A stretch of DNA of 64,000 nt from an uncultured Paraprevotella sp. (GTDB lineage: Bacteria > Bacteroidota > Bacteroidia > Bacteroidales > Bacteroidaceae), in contig CALULA010000001.1 in assembly GCA_944321365.1 (NCBI GenBank), forward strand, positions 310,001 through 374,000, in the 5' to 3' direction. How positions within the stretch are numbered: the stretch's first letter is position 1; each line of letters begins with the position of its first letter. This document shows, one piece after another, positions 8,586-16,874 of the stretch. Under the pieces are notes generated by a model. The model saw only the letters and a list, made by a program, of their open reading frames with translations, had not been told where the DNA came from and did no database searches. The translations under genes were made by a program, and so were the position numbers.

Positions 8586-9274
8586 TTTTCTCTGACAAAA
8601 AGGATGCGGATGGATGCGTGAGAATCGCTTCTTTCCGCCCCGCCTTTCCAAGGGGCGGGAATTCGCATTTCTGCGAGGCCGGAATCTGACAAACTGTCAG
8701 ATGAAAAGCGTGTTCTGCTTTTCGGATGACAAAGTGCTGTATGTGCAAAGGCTGTGAGGCGGAGTTCATGGACGGCAAGAACGCATTTTGCAAATGTCCT
8801 GGTTCGTGGAGTGCGTCAGGTCGTGCAATGAACGGCCGAAGCGGTTCATGCCCGTCTTGTTTAGCGGGCATGCGATGTGTCGCAGGAACGCCATGGAAAG
8901 TTCCGCGGTCAAGGACGCCCCAGTGTCGGTCATACTGTATGGTTTCATATATAAGATATGGAGGGATGGGGGGCTGTCCGCCGGAAGAACAAGACGATGC
9001 CTGCCTGTCGCCTGCCGGTGGTTGTGACGGTTCAGGCGGGTGTCGGAGTGCGTATGTAGGGGGGCAGACGTTGTGCCATGCCTTTGACAAGGCCGTCTCT
9101 GCCTCATTTCCGGGCGGGCCGGACGCGCTTCTTTCGGCTGCAGTGCGGCATCTGCCGGTCTTGGCATTCCGGACGGTATGGCAGCGTGCGTCTGCGGTGT
9201 GGGATATGGCTGCCGTGTTTGCTCTGCATTGCTCAGGAGACGCTTCTGCTATTCGTTAATTTTTGGCCGTTTTC

Positions 9275-9305
9275 TTTCGTATTCTCCCAAAAAGTAGTAA
9301 TTTTA
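9275..9305 (+). promoter_or_regulatory. Promoter of gyrA
   Basis: TTTCG at 9275-9279 and TAATTTTA at 9298-9305, separated by 18 bases. The start would be near 9312, giving a leader of about 37 bases before the ATG at 9349. Confidence 0.6.
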
Positions 9306-9348
9306 CGTGCTTTTTGGTGATTATCTTATAATAGAAACAATATAACTG

Positions 9349-11904
9349 ATGTTAGACCAAGACAGAATCATAAAGGTGAACATTGAAACCGAAATGCGGA
9401 AATCGTATATCGATTATTCAATGTCCGTGATAGTATCCCGCGCCTTGCCTGACGTGCGTGACGGTTTTAAACCGGTGCACCGTCGCATACTTTTCGGAAT
9501 GCGTGAGTTGGGCAATACGCACGATAAACCTTATAAGAAATGTGCCCGTATTGTAGGAGAAGTGTTGGGTAAGTATCATCCCCACGGCGATTCTTCGGTT
9601 TACGGGGCTTTGGTGCGTATGGCCCAGGAGTGGAACATGCGCTACACTTTGGTGGATGGACAGGGCAACTTCGGCTCTGTAGACGGTGACAGTGCGGCAG
9701 CCATGCGTTATACGGAGGCGCGTTTGCAGCTGATGGGTGAGGCCATGATGGACGACCTGGAAAAGGAGACCGTCGACATGACCAAGAACTTCGACGCTAC
9801 TTTGGACGAACCTACAGTCTTGCCTACGCGGATACCTAATCTGTTGGTAAACGGAGCCAGCGGTATCGCTGTGGGTATGGCTACAAACATACCGACCCAT
9901 AACCTTGGAGAGGTGATAGATGCCTGTGTGGCCTATATTGACAACCCGGACATCGATGTGGACGGACTGATGGAATATGTCAAGGCACCGGATTTCCCGA
10001 CCGGAGGATTCATCTATGGCATGCAGGGCGTGCGCGAGGCGTATGAGACCGGACGTGGACGCATAGTGATGCGTGCCCGTGCGGAGATAGAGCCGGGCGA
10101 GAATCATGATAAGATTGTGATAACAGAGATACCTTACGGAGTGAACAAAGCCGAGCTGATCAAGCAGATTGCCGACATGGTAAATGAGAAGAAGCTCGAC
10201 GGCATAAGCAATGCTAATGATGAGTCCGACCGTGAGGGTATGCGCATCGTTATAGATGTGAAGCGGGATGCAAACGCGAATGTCGTGTTGAACAAGCTGT
10301 TCAAGATGACACCCTTGCAGACCAGTTTCAGCGTGAACTGCATAGCGTTGGTGAAGGGCAGGCCCAGACTGCTGTCGCTGAAGGACTGCATCTCCAATTT
10401 TGTCAGCCATCGGCATGATGTGGTCATCCGTCGGACAAAATATGATTTGCGCAAGGCCGAAGAGCGTGCACATATCCTGAAAGGATTGATTATCGCAAGC
10501 GACAATATTGACGAGGTGGTGCATATCATACGCAGTGCGCAGAATCCGCAGGCGGCCATAGAAGGCTTGATGTCGCGCTTCGACTTGGACGAGGTGCAGG
10601 CAAAGGCCATTGTGGAGATGCGGCTACGTCAGCTGACAAACCTGCTGCAGGAACAGTTGCGTAATGAATATGATGAGCTGTTGAAGCAGATTGAATATTT
10701 CAAGCAGATTCTGAGCGATGAGGGACTTTGTATGAAGGTCATCAAAGATGAACTGTTGGAAGTAAAGGAACAGTTTGGCGATGAACGGCGTTCGGAAATC
10801 GTCTATTCCAGCGAGGAATTCAATCCTGAAGATTTCTATGCAGATGATGAGATGGTAATCACTATCAGCCACATGGGATATATCAAACGGACACCGCTGG
10901 CCGAGTTCCACGCACAAGGCCGGGGAGGCATCGGGAGCAAGGGGAGCAGTACACGTGATACGGATTTCGTGGAATACATCTATCCGGCAACGATGCACAA
11001 CACCATGTTGTTCTTTACTCAGAAAGGACGGTGCTTCTGGATGAAAGTATATGAAATCCCGGAGGGCAACAAGAGCTCCAAGGGACGTGCCATACAGAAC
11101 CTGTTGAATATAGATGCCGATGATGCGGTCAATGCTTTCCTCCGCATCAAGAATCTGAATGATCCTGACTTCTGCAAGTCGCACTATGTGATTTTCTGCA
11201 CGAAGAACGGTATTATTAAGAAAACTTGCCTGGAGGAATACTCACGGCCGCGGACGAACGGTGTCAATGCCATAACCATCCGCGAGGATGACAGGGTGAT
11301 TGGTGTACGGCTGACTAACGGTAAAAACGAGATCGTCCTGGCGAACCGTAACGGACGTGCCATCCGTTTCCATGAGGATAAAGTGCGTGTGATGGGCCGT
11401 ACGGCGATGGGTGTCCGGGGAATGCAGATCGACGAGGACGGCAGCGACGAAGTCGTAGGCATGGTATGTGTGAACGACCCGAAGAAAGAAACCATCATGG
11501 TGGTCAGCGAACAAGGTTACGGCAAGCGTTCGGATATAGAAGATTACCGTGTGACCAACCGTGGGGCCAAGGGCGTGAAGACGTTGAACATCACGGAGAA
11601 GACCGGCAAGCTGGTAGCCATCAAGGTGGTGACGGACGAGAATGACCTGATGATTATCAACAAGAGCGGCATCACCATTCGGCTGAAAGTGGCCGATGTG
11701 CGTGTGATGGGGCGTGCCACGCAGGGCGTGCGCCTGATTAATCTGGAGAAACGTAACGATCAGATCAGCAGTGTCTGCAAGGTGCAGACCGAAGAAGACG
11801 CGGAAGAGAATGCGGATGAGATGGCCGGAGAAAACGGAGACATACAGTCTGATGCTTCATCATCCTCCGTCAATGAAGGGCCGGATGCAGACACACAAGA
11901 GTGA
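9349..11904 (+). CDS. gyrA: DNA gyrase subunit A
   Basis: The 851-residue breakage-reunion subunit of gyrase. The catalytic tyrosine is Tyr121 in A-M-R-Y-T-E-A-R. The quinolone-determining region reads H-P-H-G-D-S-S-V-Y-G with Ser82 and Ser83. The position matching E. coli Asp87 is Gly86. The C-terminal wrapping domain has six beta-pinwheel blades, and the GyrA box is Q-G-R-G-G-I-G (about residue 524), a variant of QRRGGKG that marks it as GyrA rather than ParC. The tail after about residue 810 is acidic (E-E-D-A-E-E-N-A-D-E), as in many gyrases. The gene starts after a long spacer and is followed by a TPR gene 26 bases past its stop, a common arrangement in Bacteroides. Confidence 0.97.
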   Translation: MLDQDRIIKVNIETEMRKSYIDYSMSVIVSRALPDVRDGFKPVHRRILFGMRELGNTHDKPYKKCARIVGEVLGKYHPHGDSSVYGALVRMAQEWNMRYTLVDGQGNFGSVDGDSAAAMRYTEARLQLMGEAMMDDLEKETVDMTKNFDATLDEPTVLPTRIPNLLVNGASGIAVGMATNIPTHNLGEVIDACVAYIDNPDIDVDGLMEYVKAPDFPTGGFIYGMQGVREAYETGRGRIVMRARAEIEPGENHDKIVITEIPYGVNKAELIKQIADMVNEKKLDGISNANDESDREGMRIVIDVKRDANANVVLNKLFKMTPLQTSFSVNCIALVKGRPRLLSLKDCISNFVSHRHDVVIRRTKYDLRKAEERAHILKGLIIASDNIDEVVHIIRSAQNPQAAIEGLMSRFDLDEVQAKAIVEMRLRQLTNLLQEQLRNEYDELLKQIEYFKQILSDEGLCMKVIKDELLEVKEQFGDERRSEIVYSSEEFNPEDFYADDEMVITISHMGYIKRTPLAEFHAQGRGGIGSKGSSTRDTDFVEYIYPATMHNTMLFFTQKGRCFWMKVYEIPEGNKSSKGRAIQNLLNIDADDAVNAFLRIKNLNDPDFCKSHYVIFCTKNGIIKKTCLEEYSRPRTNGVNAITIREDDRVIGVRLTNGKNEIVLANRNGRAIRFHEDKVRVMGRTAMGVRGMQIDEDGSDEVVGMVCVNDPKKETIMVVSEQGYGKRSDIEDYRVTNRGAKGVKTLNITEKTGKLVAIKVVTDENDLMIINKSGITIRLKVADVRVMGRATQGVRLINLEKRNDQISSVCKVQTEEDAEENADEMAGENGDIQSDASSSSVNEGPDADTQE

Positions 11905-11930
11905 ATAAGGAACTTTTAATCTATAAAGAT

Positions 11931-13142
11931 ATGAAGAAGTATGTTTTATCAATGGCGTTGCTGATGGCTTCAGCTGGTATATTCGCCCAGAACAGACTGG
12001 TGAAAAAAGCTGAGGGCCTGATGAACGACTACAGGACAGAGAAAAACAGCGAGAAGTTGGCAGAAGCTCAGACACTTCTGACCCAAGCTTTAAACAGTGG
12101 AGAAACCAAGGACATGGCCTTGGCATGGAACGCGCAGGGCGACTATTATCAGCTTGTCTTTGCTGAAGAGCTGAACAAGGCGGCCGCACACCAGCCGATG
12201 GATACAGCCAAGTTTGCCAAGAACCTGTATGCCTGTCTGGATGCTTATGAGGAATGCAGCAAGGTGGACGCCGACCAGGAGTATGCGGCAAAGAACAAAG
12301 ACAACATGAAGAAGTTCCGTACGTTCCTGATGTATGCCGGACAGTTCAATTTCCAGAATCAGGATTTTGTTGCGGCTTTTGACGCTTATGATGCATGGCT
12401 GACGTTCCCGCAGAAGTATACATTGGTTGCAAACGAACCGTCGGTGCAGAATGATACGGTCTTTGATGCAAGTCAGGTGGCCTATTACGCTTGTCTGGCG
12501 GCCTATCAGGGCAAACAGTTTGACAAGGTAGGGAAGCACATTGCAGAGGCTCTGAACTATGAGAAGGAAATCAAGACCGTACGGCAGTTGCATCTGATGA
12601 CCTTGTTGGAGACTGGCGATACGGTCCAGTGGATCGATGCGTCTAAGAAGTATGCACCGATGGACGAGGCAATTGCGCAGAATCTGCTGGCATACTATGC
12701 CGAGAAAAAGGACAATGCCGCCGCATTGGGGTTTGCCGATGCTTTGTTGGCTAACGATCCGAACAACAAGATCGCCAATTACTCAAAGGGTGTGGTACTG
12801 TTCGGAGAGGAAAAGTACGAGGAGGCTTTGCCGTTCTTCGAGAAGAGTACGGAAGTTGATCCCACTTTCGCCGATGCCTACTATAACGCCGGTGTCTGCT
12901 GTTGCAACGAAGGCTATGCCATCAACGACGCCATCAGTCAGAAAAAACTGACGAAAAAGGAATATGATGCGGAGATTGCCAAAGTGAAAGAATGGTATAA
13001 GAAAGCAGAACCCTACTTCCTGAAGGTCCGTGAACTTGAGCCGGATAATGCGGAGCGTTGGGCATCTCGTCTGAAGACGGTTTATTACATTATCGGTGAT
13101 AAGGCGAAAGAGACCGAGATGGATGCTTACATCAAACAATAA
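11931..13142 (+). CDS. Exported tetratricopeptide-repeat protein
   Basis: A 403-residue protein. The ATG at 11931 opens a clear signal peptide (M-K-K-Y-V-L-S-M-A-L-L-M-A-S-A-G-I-F-A-Q), so I prefer it to the upstream GTG that overlaps the gyrA stop. The mature part is helical and contains TPR units, clearest near residues 285-330 where the A-N-Y-S-K-G-V-V-L-F...Y-E-E-A-L-P-F-F-E-K and F-A-D-A-Y-Y-N-A-G-V pattern appears. The family is likely a periplasmic or outer-membrane scaffold. It follows gyrA by 26 bases and is closed by a strong terminator, so the pair probably forms one transcript. The function is unknown. Confidence 0.88.
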   Translation: MKKYVLSMALLMASAGIFAQNRLVKKAEGLMNDYRTEKNSEKLAEAQTLLTQALNSGETKDMALAWNAQGDYYQLVFAEELNKAAAHQPMDTAKFAKNLYACLDAYEECSKVDADQEYAAKNKDNMKKFRTFLMYAGQFNFQNQDFVAAFDAYDAWLTFPQKYTLVANEPSVQNDTVFDASQVAYYACLAAYQGKQFDKVGKHIAEALNYEKEIKTVRQLHLMTLLETGDTVQWIDASKKYAPMDEAIAQNLLAYYAEKKDNAAALGFADALLANDPNNKIANYSKGVVLFGEEKYEEALPFFEKSTEVDPTFADAYYNAGVCCCNEGYAINDAISQKKLTKKEYDAEIAKVKEWYKKAEPYFLKVRELEPDNAERWASRLKTVYYIIGDKAKETEMDAYIKQ

Positions 13143-13161
13143 GTGAACATGATTTAAGGCG

Positions 13162-13199
13162 GGGGTGATGTGCAGCGTTGATGGACATCACCCCTTTTT
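13162..13199 (+). terminator. Intrinsic terminator of the gyrA-TPR transcript
   Basis: GGGGTGATGT (13162-13171) pairs perfectly with ACATCACCCC (13185-13194) around a 13-base loop, followed by five T. A longer reading frame for the next gene would begin inside this hairpin, which argues for the ATG at 13216. Confidence 0.88.
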
Positions 13200-13215
13200 A
13201 TTTACTTCTACCGGC

Positions 13216-14496
13216 ATGAACAGATTATATTTTTGCCTGATGGCTTTCTTGTTCGCGGTCTGTACGACGGTGCGGGGAGTCAATGTGATACGCGAGGTGC
13301 GGAAGACCGTAAAGAATGCCCGCTATATGGAGAATGCGGATGAGGCTAAAAAGGTCGCAGAACGGCTGAATGGAGCAGAGAAAAGTCTGATGGATGCATT
13401 GGCCCAGGAAAAGAATCCCAGGAAGCATGCCGGTTTTTATTATATGGCTGCCCTGGTGCAATGCCGGTTCAATGACATTGAAAACGAGAAGATCTTCCTG
13501 AAACGTGCTTACGACACTACGCTATATTATAACACCATCTACAAGATATATGCATATCTGGAGCAATGTGATTCTGCAGAGAGGTCCGTATCGTCCGGCG
13601 GAAGAATGAAATTCCGTTCGTCGGGCCGCCGGATTTTATTGGAGCACCGGGCTAATCTGCTGAATGCTTGCCGTTTTTATCTGCGTAAAAAGGACTATGC
13701 CGAAGCCTGTCGTTTCATGAGTCTTTATCTGCATTCGGCAGACTACCCCATGCTGAAGCGTGATTTCCTGGGGCAGACAGATACGATGTATGCACGGGTG
13801 GCCTATTGGCTGACGTCGGCGGCCTATCATGTCGGGGCCTATCATGAGGCAATCCGTTATGCGCCGGTCGCTTATCGCTATCCTCACAACCGGGAGTTCG
13901 TGCAGGAATATCTTTGCAAATCCTATCTGGCTGTCGGTGATACGCTGGGAGGAGTGCAGGCTCTGAAAAACGGTATTGTCAATTTTCCGGATCATACGTA
14001 TTTCTTTTCCAACCTGATGATCTATTTGAACAAAAACGGTAAGTATGATGAAGCACTGCAGTTTGCCGACCGTATGATAGACTACGATCCGAAGAATTCT
14101 CTTTTCTGGTTGGCCAAGGCTATGACGTGTATGCGTATGGAGGACTATCCGCACTGCATTGAGAATTGTGATGTGGTGCTGATACAGGACAGCATGGACA
14201 TCAAAGCCAATTACCTCAAGGGGCTGGCCTGTTGCAATATGGCGCGTAATGCGGCGGAGGCGATGGAGAAAGAAGATTTGCATAGTGCCCGTTACAAGTC
14301 ATACAAGATGGACATGATGGAATACTATGCCCAAGCCGCCTTGCCGTTGGAACGGGTACGCCGGCAGACACCGGAACAGGCCGGGCGTTGGGCACCCTTG
14401 CTTTATCAAGTCTATCTGTATCAGAATCGCGGAAAGGAATTTGAAGAGATGGAGCGCATTGTCCGTTCGCTGAAGACGACGGAGAAAGATAAATGA
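13216..14496 (+). CDS. Exported tetratricopeptide-repeat protein, second copy in tandem
   Basis: A 426-residue protein starting at the ATG at 13216, which gives the signal peptide M-N-R-L-Y-F-C-L-M-A-F-L-F-A-V-C-T-T-V-R-G. The mature protein is helical with several TPR-like pairs, for instance around residues 190-235 (Y-H-E-A-I-R-Y-A-P-V-A) and 265-320 (Y-D-E-A-L-Q-F-A-D-R-M-I-D-Y-D-P-K-N). The opening of its mature part and its general layout resemble the preceding TPR protein, so an old duplication is possible, though sequence identity is low. A terminator separates the two genes. It is followed after six bases by the dihydrouridine synthase gene. The function is unknown. Confidence 0.85.
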   Translation: MNRLYFCLMAFLFAVCTTVRGVNVIREVRKTVKNARYMENADEAKKVAERLNGAEKSLMDALAQEKNPRKHAGFYYMAALVQCRFNDIENEKIFLKRAYDTTLYYNTIYKIYAYLEQCDSAERSVSSGGRMKFRSSGRRILLEHRANLLNACRFYLRKKDYAEACRFMSLYLHSADYPMLKRDFLGQTDTMYARVAYWLTSAAYHVGAYHEAIRYAPVAYRYPHNREFVQEYLCKSYLAVGDTLGGVQALKNGIVNFPDHTYFFSNLMIYLNKNGKYDEALQFADRMIDYDPKNSLFWLAKAMTCMRMEDYPHCIENCDVVLIQDSMDIKANYLKGLACCNMARNAAEAMEKEDLHSARYKSYKMDMMEYYAQAALPLERVRRQTPEQAGRWAPLLYQVYLYQNRGKEFEEMERIVRSLKTTEKDK

Positions 14497-14502
14497 CAGA
14501 AA

Positions 14503-15444
14503 ATGGAACGACTGAATGTTTATATGGCCCCTTTGCAGGGATTGACCGAGGCCGTTTTCCGGAATGCCTTTGAGCGTCATTTCGGAGGAGTGGCAGCCTA
14601 TTATACGCCTTTTGTCCGCCGGGAGCATGGCGAAGTGCGGCGGAAAGATTTGCGGGAACTGGCACCGGAACGCAATCGTGTGGGGCATCTTGTTCCGCAG
14701 TTGCTGGCCGGAACATGTGAGGAAGCCTGTCATATTGTAGAGGTTATCCGCGATATGGGCTACCGGGAGGCCGATTTGAACATGGGATGTGCCTTTCCCA
14801 TGGTAGTCCGCAGAGGGAAAGGATGCGGCATCCTGCCTTTTCCGGAGAAAGTGAGGGAGCTGCTTCGTGTCGCGGAACTTTATCCCGATATGGCTTTTTC
14901 CGTCAAGATGCGTTTGGGATATGAGACCGCAGACGAATGTATGCGGCTCTTGCCGCTGCTGAACGATACGCCGCTTGTACGGGTGGCGGTACATGCCCGG
15001 ACGGGGCTGCAGCAGTATAAAGGCGAGTGCGACAGAGAAATGTTTTTCCGTTTTGCCGAGGCATGCAGTCATCCTGTCGTATACAACGGCGATGTCTGTA
15101 CGACAGACGACATACTGGGCTTGCAACAGTCCGGTGTGGCGCTGCAAGGCGTGATGATAGGGCGCGGACTGTTGGCTGCTCCGTGGCTGGCGGCAGAGTG
15201 GCGCGACGGAGAGGTCTGGACACGTGAGCACCGGATGGACGCTCTGCGGGCCTTTCATGCAGCATTGTTTGACGGATATGAGCAGCAGCTGGAAGGCGGA
15301 GAGAAACAGTTGCTCACCAAGATGAAGGCTTTCTGGGAGTACATCTTGCCGGATGGCGACCGCAAATGCCGCAAGAGGATTCACAAGGCACAGCGGGTGG
15401 CCGACTACACGGCGGCGGTGTTCCAGTTGCTGCAGCCGGATTGA
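14503..15444 (+). CDS. tRNA-dihydrouridine synthase family protein
   Basis: A 313-residue FMN enzyme that reduces uridine in the D loop of tRNA with NADPH. The N-terminal TIM barrel begins with M-A-P-L-Q-G-L-T-E. The catalytic cysteine is Cys96 in L-N-M-G-C-A-F-P-M, with the following G-K-G-C-G-I-L in place of the usual G-x-G-A-x-L. The motifs K-M-R-L-G, V-H-A-R-T and N-G-D-V match substrate and flavin binding segments, and M-I-G-R-G-L is the phosphate-binding end of the barrel. The C-terminal helical domain binds tRNA. Which Dus subfamily it belongs to cannot be told by eye. It starts six bases after the TPR gene, so it is probably co-transcribed. Confidence 0.92.
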   Translation: MERLNVYMAPLQGLTEAVFRNAFERHFGGVAAYYTPFVRREHGEVRRKDLRELAPERNRVGHLVPQLLAGTCEEACHIVEVIRDMGYREADLNMGCAFPMVVRRGKGCGILPFPEKVRELLRVAELYPDMAFSVKMRLGYETADECMRLLPLLNDTPLVRVAVHARTGLQQYKGECDREMFFRFAEACSHPVVYNGDVCTTDDILGLQQSGVALQGVMIGRGLLAAPWLAAEWRDGEVWTREHRMDALRAFHAALFDGYEQQLEGGEKQLLTKMKAFWEYILPDGDRKCRKRIHKAQRVADYTAAVFQLLQPD

Positions 15445-15485
15445 ACGGGCTCAGAACTTACATAACCTAATATCATTATATCAAT

Positions 15486-16493
15486 ATGAAACGATGGATA
15501 TTGTTTTTGGCAGGCGTCGGGTGCGCCTGGGGCGCATCTGCCGGCGGAGAAGAGAAACCGCGTGACACTCGTGTCGTGACCCGCCCGCTGGTGCATGATC
15601 CGGTGATGGCCATGGACGGGGGAAACTATTATCTGTATTCCACGGGGCAGGGCTTGTCCTGCATGTCGTCGCACGACCTGCGGGAATGGCGCTTCGAGCC
15701 GCCGGTGTTTGCAGAGCCGCCCCGTTGGGCCATGGACAGTGTGCCCGGTTACAAGGGGCATACATGGGCACCGGACATTGTTTATCACAATGGGTATTAC
15801 CACTTATTCTATTCCAGTTCTACGTTCGGCAGGAACACATCGGCCATAGGACACGCTTTCCGCAGCACGCTCGATCCGTCTGATCCGGAGCCTTGGACTG
15901 ATACGGGAGCTGTAGTCGTCTCTCATGCCGGGGACAACTACAACGCCATTGACCCCAATGTGGTGATCGATGAGGAGGGACACCCCTATATGACTTTCGG
16001 ATCATTCTGGGGCGGCATCCGCATGGTGCGTCTGACAGACGACCTTTCCGCTACCCTGAAACCGGAGAAAATGTACACGCTGTGCACCCGACGGTATACT
16101 CCGGCCGACGGCATGGAGCAGCCGGAGCAGAATGCCGTGGAGGCTCCTTTCGTCTTCCGTCATGGCGATTACTATTATCTGTTCGTTTCCTACGACTTCT
16201 GTTGCCGCGGGTTGCGGAGCAACTACCGGGTGATTGTCGGACGTTCCAAGCAGGTCTGTGGACCGTATGCCGACCGCGACGGTCGTCTGCTTACGCAGGG
16301 GGGAGGAACTCCGGTGGTGTCGTCCGACGAGAATTTCGTGGCCATAGGGCATTGTGCCGCTTACCGTTTCGGTGACAAGGATTATTTCATGGCGCATGGC
16401 TACAGCCGCAGTCAGGACGGTGCCAGTATGCTGTTTCTGAGAGAAATGGAGTGGGACAGTGAGGGCTGGCCGGTGTTGGTGATGCCGGAGTAG
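15486..16493 (+). CDS. GH43 glycosidase, arabinan endo-1,5-alpha-L-arabinosidase-like
   Basis: A 335-residue exported enzyme (signal peptide residues 1 to about 19). It has the five-bladed propeller of GH43: the base Asp38 in V-H-D-P-V, the pKa-tuning Asp156 in N-A-I-D-P-N-V, and the acid Glu219 in A-V-E-A-P-F-V. The segments W-A-P-D-I-V-Y and G-S-F-W-G-G-I-R-M are typical of arabinan-cleaving GH43 members. It probably acts in the periplasm or at the surface on arabinan side chains or oligosaccharides. No SusC/SusD pair lies nearby, so it is an isolated enzyme here. The arabinose operon at 37-47 kb could use its product. The exact substrate is inferred from motif likeness only. Confidence 0.88.
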   Translation: MKRWILFLAGVGCAWGASAGGEEKPRDTRVVTRPLVHDPVMAMDGGNYYLYSTGQGLSCMSSHDLREWRFEPPVFAEPPRWAMDSVPGYKGHTWAPDIVYHNGYYHLFYSSSTFGRNTSAIGHAFRSTLDPSDPEPWTDTGAVVVSHAGDNYNAIDPNVVIDEEGHPYMTFGSFWGGIRMVRLTDDLSATLKPEKMYTLCTRRYTPADGMEQPEQNAVEAPFVFRHGDYYYLFVSYDFCCRGLRSNYRVIVGRSKQVCGPYADRDGRLLTQGGGTPVVSSDENFVAIGHCAAYRFGDKDYFMAHGYSRSQDGASMLFLREMEWDSEGWPVLVMPE

Positions 16494-16533
16494 TATGGAT
16501 TTCACTGACTTACGCTCTTGAGTGGCGTTCTCA

Positions 16534-16563
16534 ATATGCCGTCTGCGAAAGGCGGCATATTTT
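16534..16563 (+). terminator. Hairpin terminator of the GH43 gene
   Basis: ATATGCCG (16534-16541) and CGGCATAT (16553-16560) form a perfect 8-bp stem around an 11-base loop, followed by a short T run. It lies about 40 bases after the stop codon and immediately before array C. Confidence 0.7.
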
Positions 16564-16564
16564 G

Positions 16565-16652
16565 TGCGCAAGGAGCCGGACGTTTGTGCGCAAGAATCCG
16601 GATGTCTTTGCGCAAGGATACTGACGGTCTTGCGCAAGGGCGGCGGAGATGG
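16565..16652. repeat. 22-bp phased TGCGCA array C (4 perfect units)
   Basis: Perfect TGCGCAAG at 16565, 16587, 16609 and 16631, each 22 bp apart. A further TGCCGA at 16675 is again in register, two units on. The last unit reads G-G-T-C-T-T-G-C-G-C-A-A-G-G, showing the two-sided core. The array starts two bases after the GH43 terminator and lies upstream of the C11 peptidase gene. Confidence 0.87.
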
Positions 16653-16874
16653 AGCTCGACGGGGCTTCGGTCATTGCCGACACATCGGAATGCATTGCGC
16701 CATACCGGCGTGCGGCTCCGCGCCGGCAAGGCGGCTGCTGTGCGGCACATGCCTTCCTGCTTCCTGCATGCTGACGGATTGTGTCTGGCTTCCGGCGGGC
16801 ATTTTCTGTTTTCTGCTGTTGTTTTTCTGCCGTTTTTTTCTTTACTTTGCTGCCGGACTTCAAAAAAGGTTAAT

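Larger units (their letters stand above)
7882..9270. other. 1.4-kb gene-free space between divergent clpC and gyrA
   Basis: Overlapping open frames exist on both strands, the longest 177 codons, but none has recognisable domains, a plausible start context or non-random composition. Inside are 22-bp array B (8276-8429) and a 22-base sequence (8564-8585) that recurs next to array D. The rest shows nothing I can assign. It is long for a Bacteroides spacer and may be the remains of a lost gene or an extended site for the array. Confidence 0.5.

Noticed and set aside
8744..8875. A further 22-bp array in the clpC-gyrA space (TGCAAA, TGCGTC, TGCAAT, TGCGAT)
   Set aside because: Steps are 22, 23, 12 and other values, so no stable register.
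8726..9259. A 177-codon cysteine-rich open frame in the clpC-gyrA space
   Set aside because: No signal peptide, no spaced CxxC pattern, poor start context, and open frames overlap it on the other strand. It looks like chance in GC-rich DNA.
16675..16716. Continuation of array C to the right (TGCCGA 16675, TGCGCC 16696, TGCGGC 16711)
   Set aside because: Only 16675 keeps the 22-bp register; the others are off by one or more bases and common in GC-rich DNA.
16518..16874. N-terminal extension of the C11 peptidase through array C
   Set aside because: The extension has no protein character and the ATG at 16875 gives a perfect lipoprotein signal.
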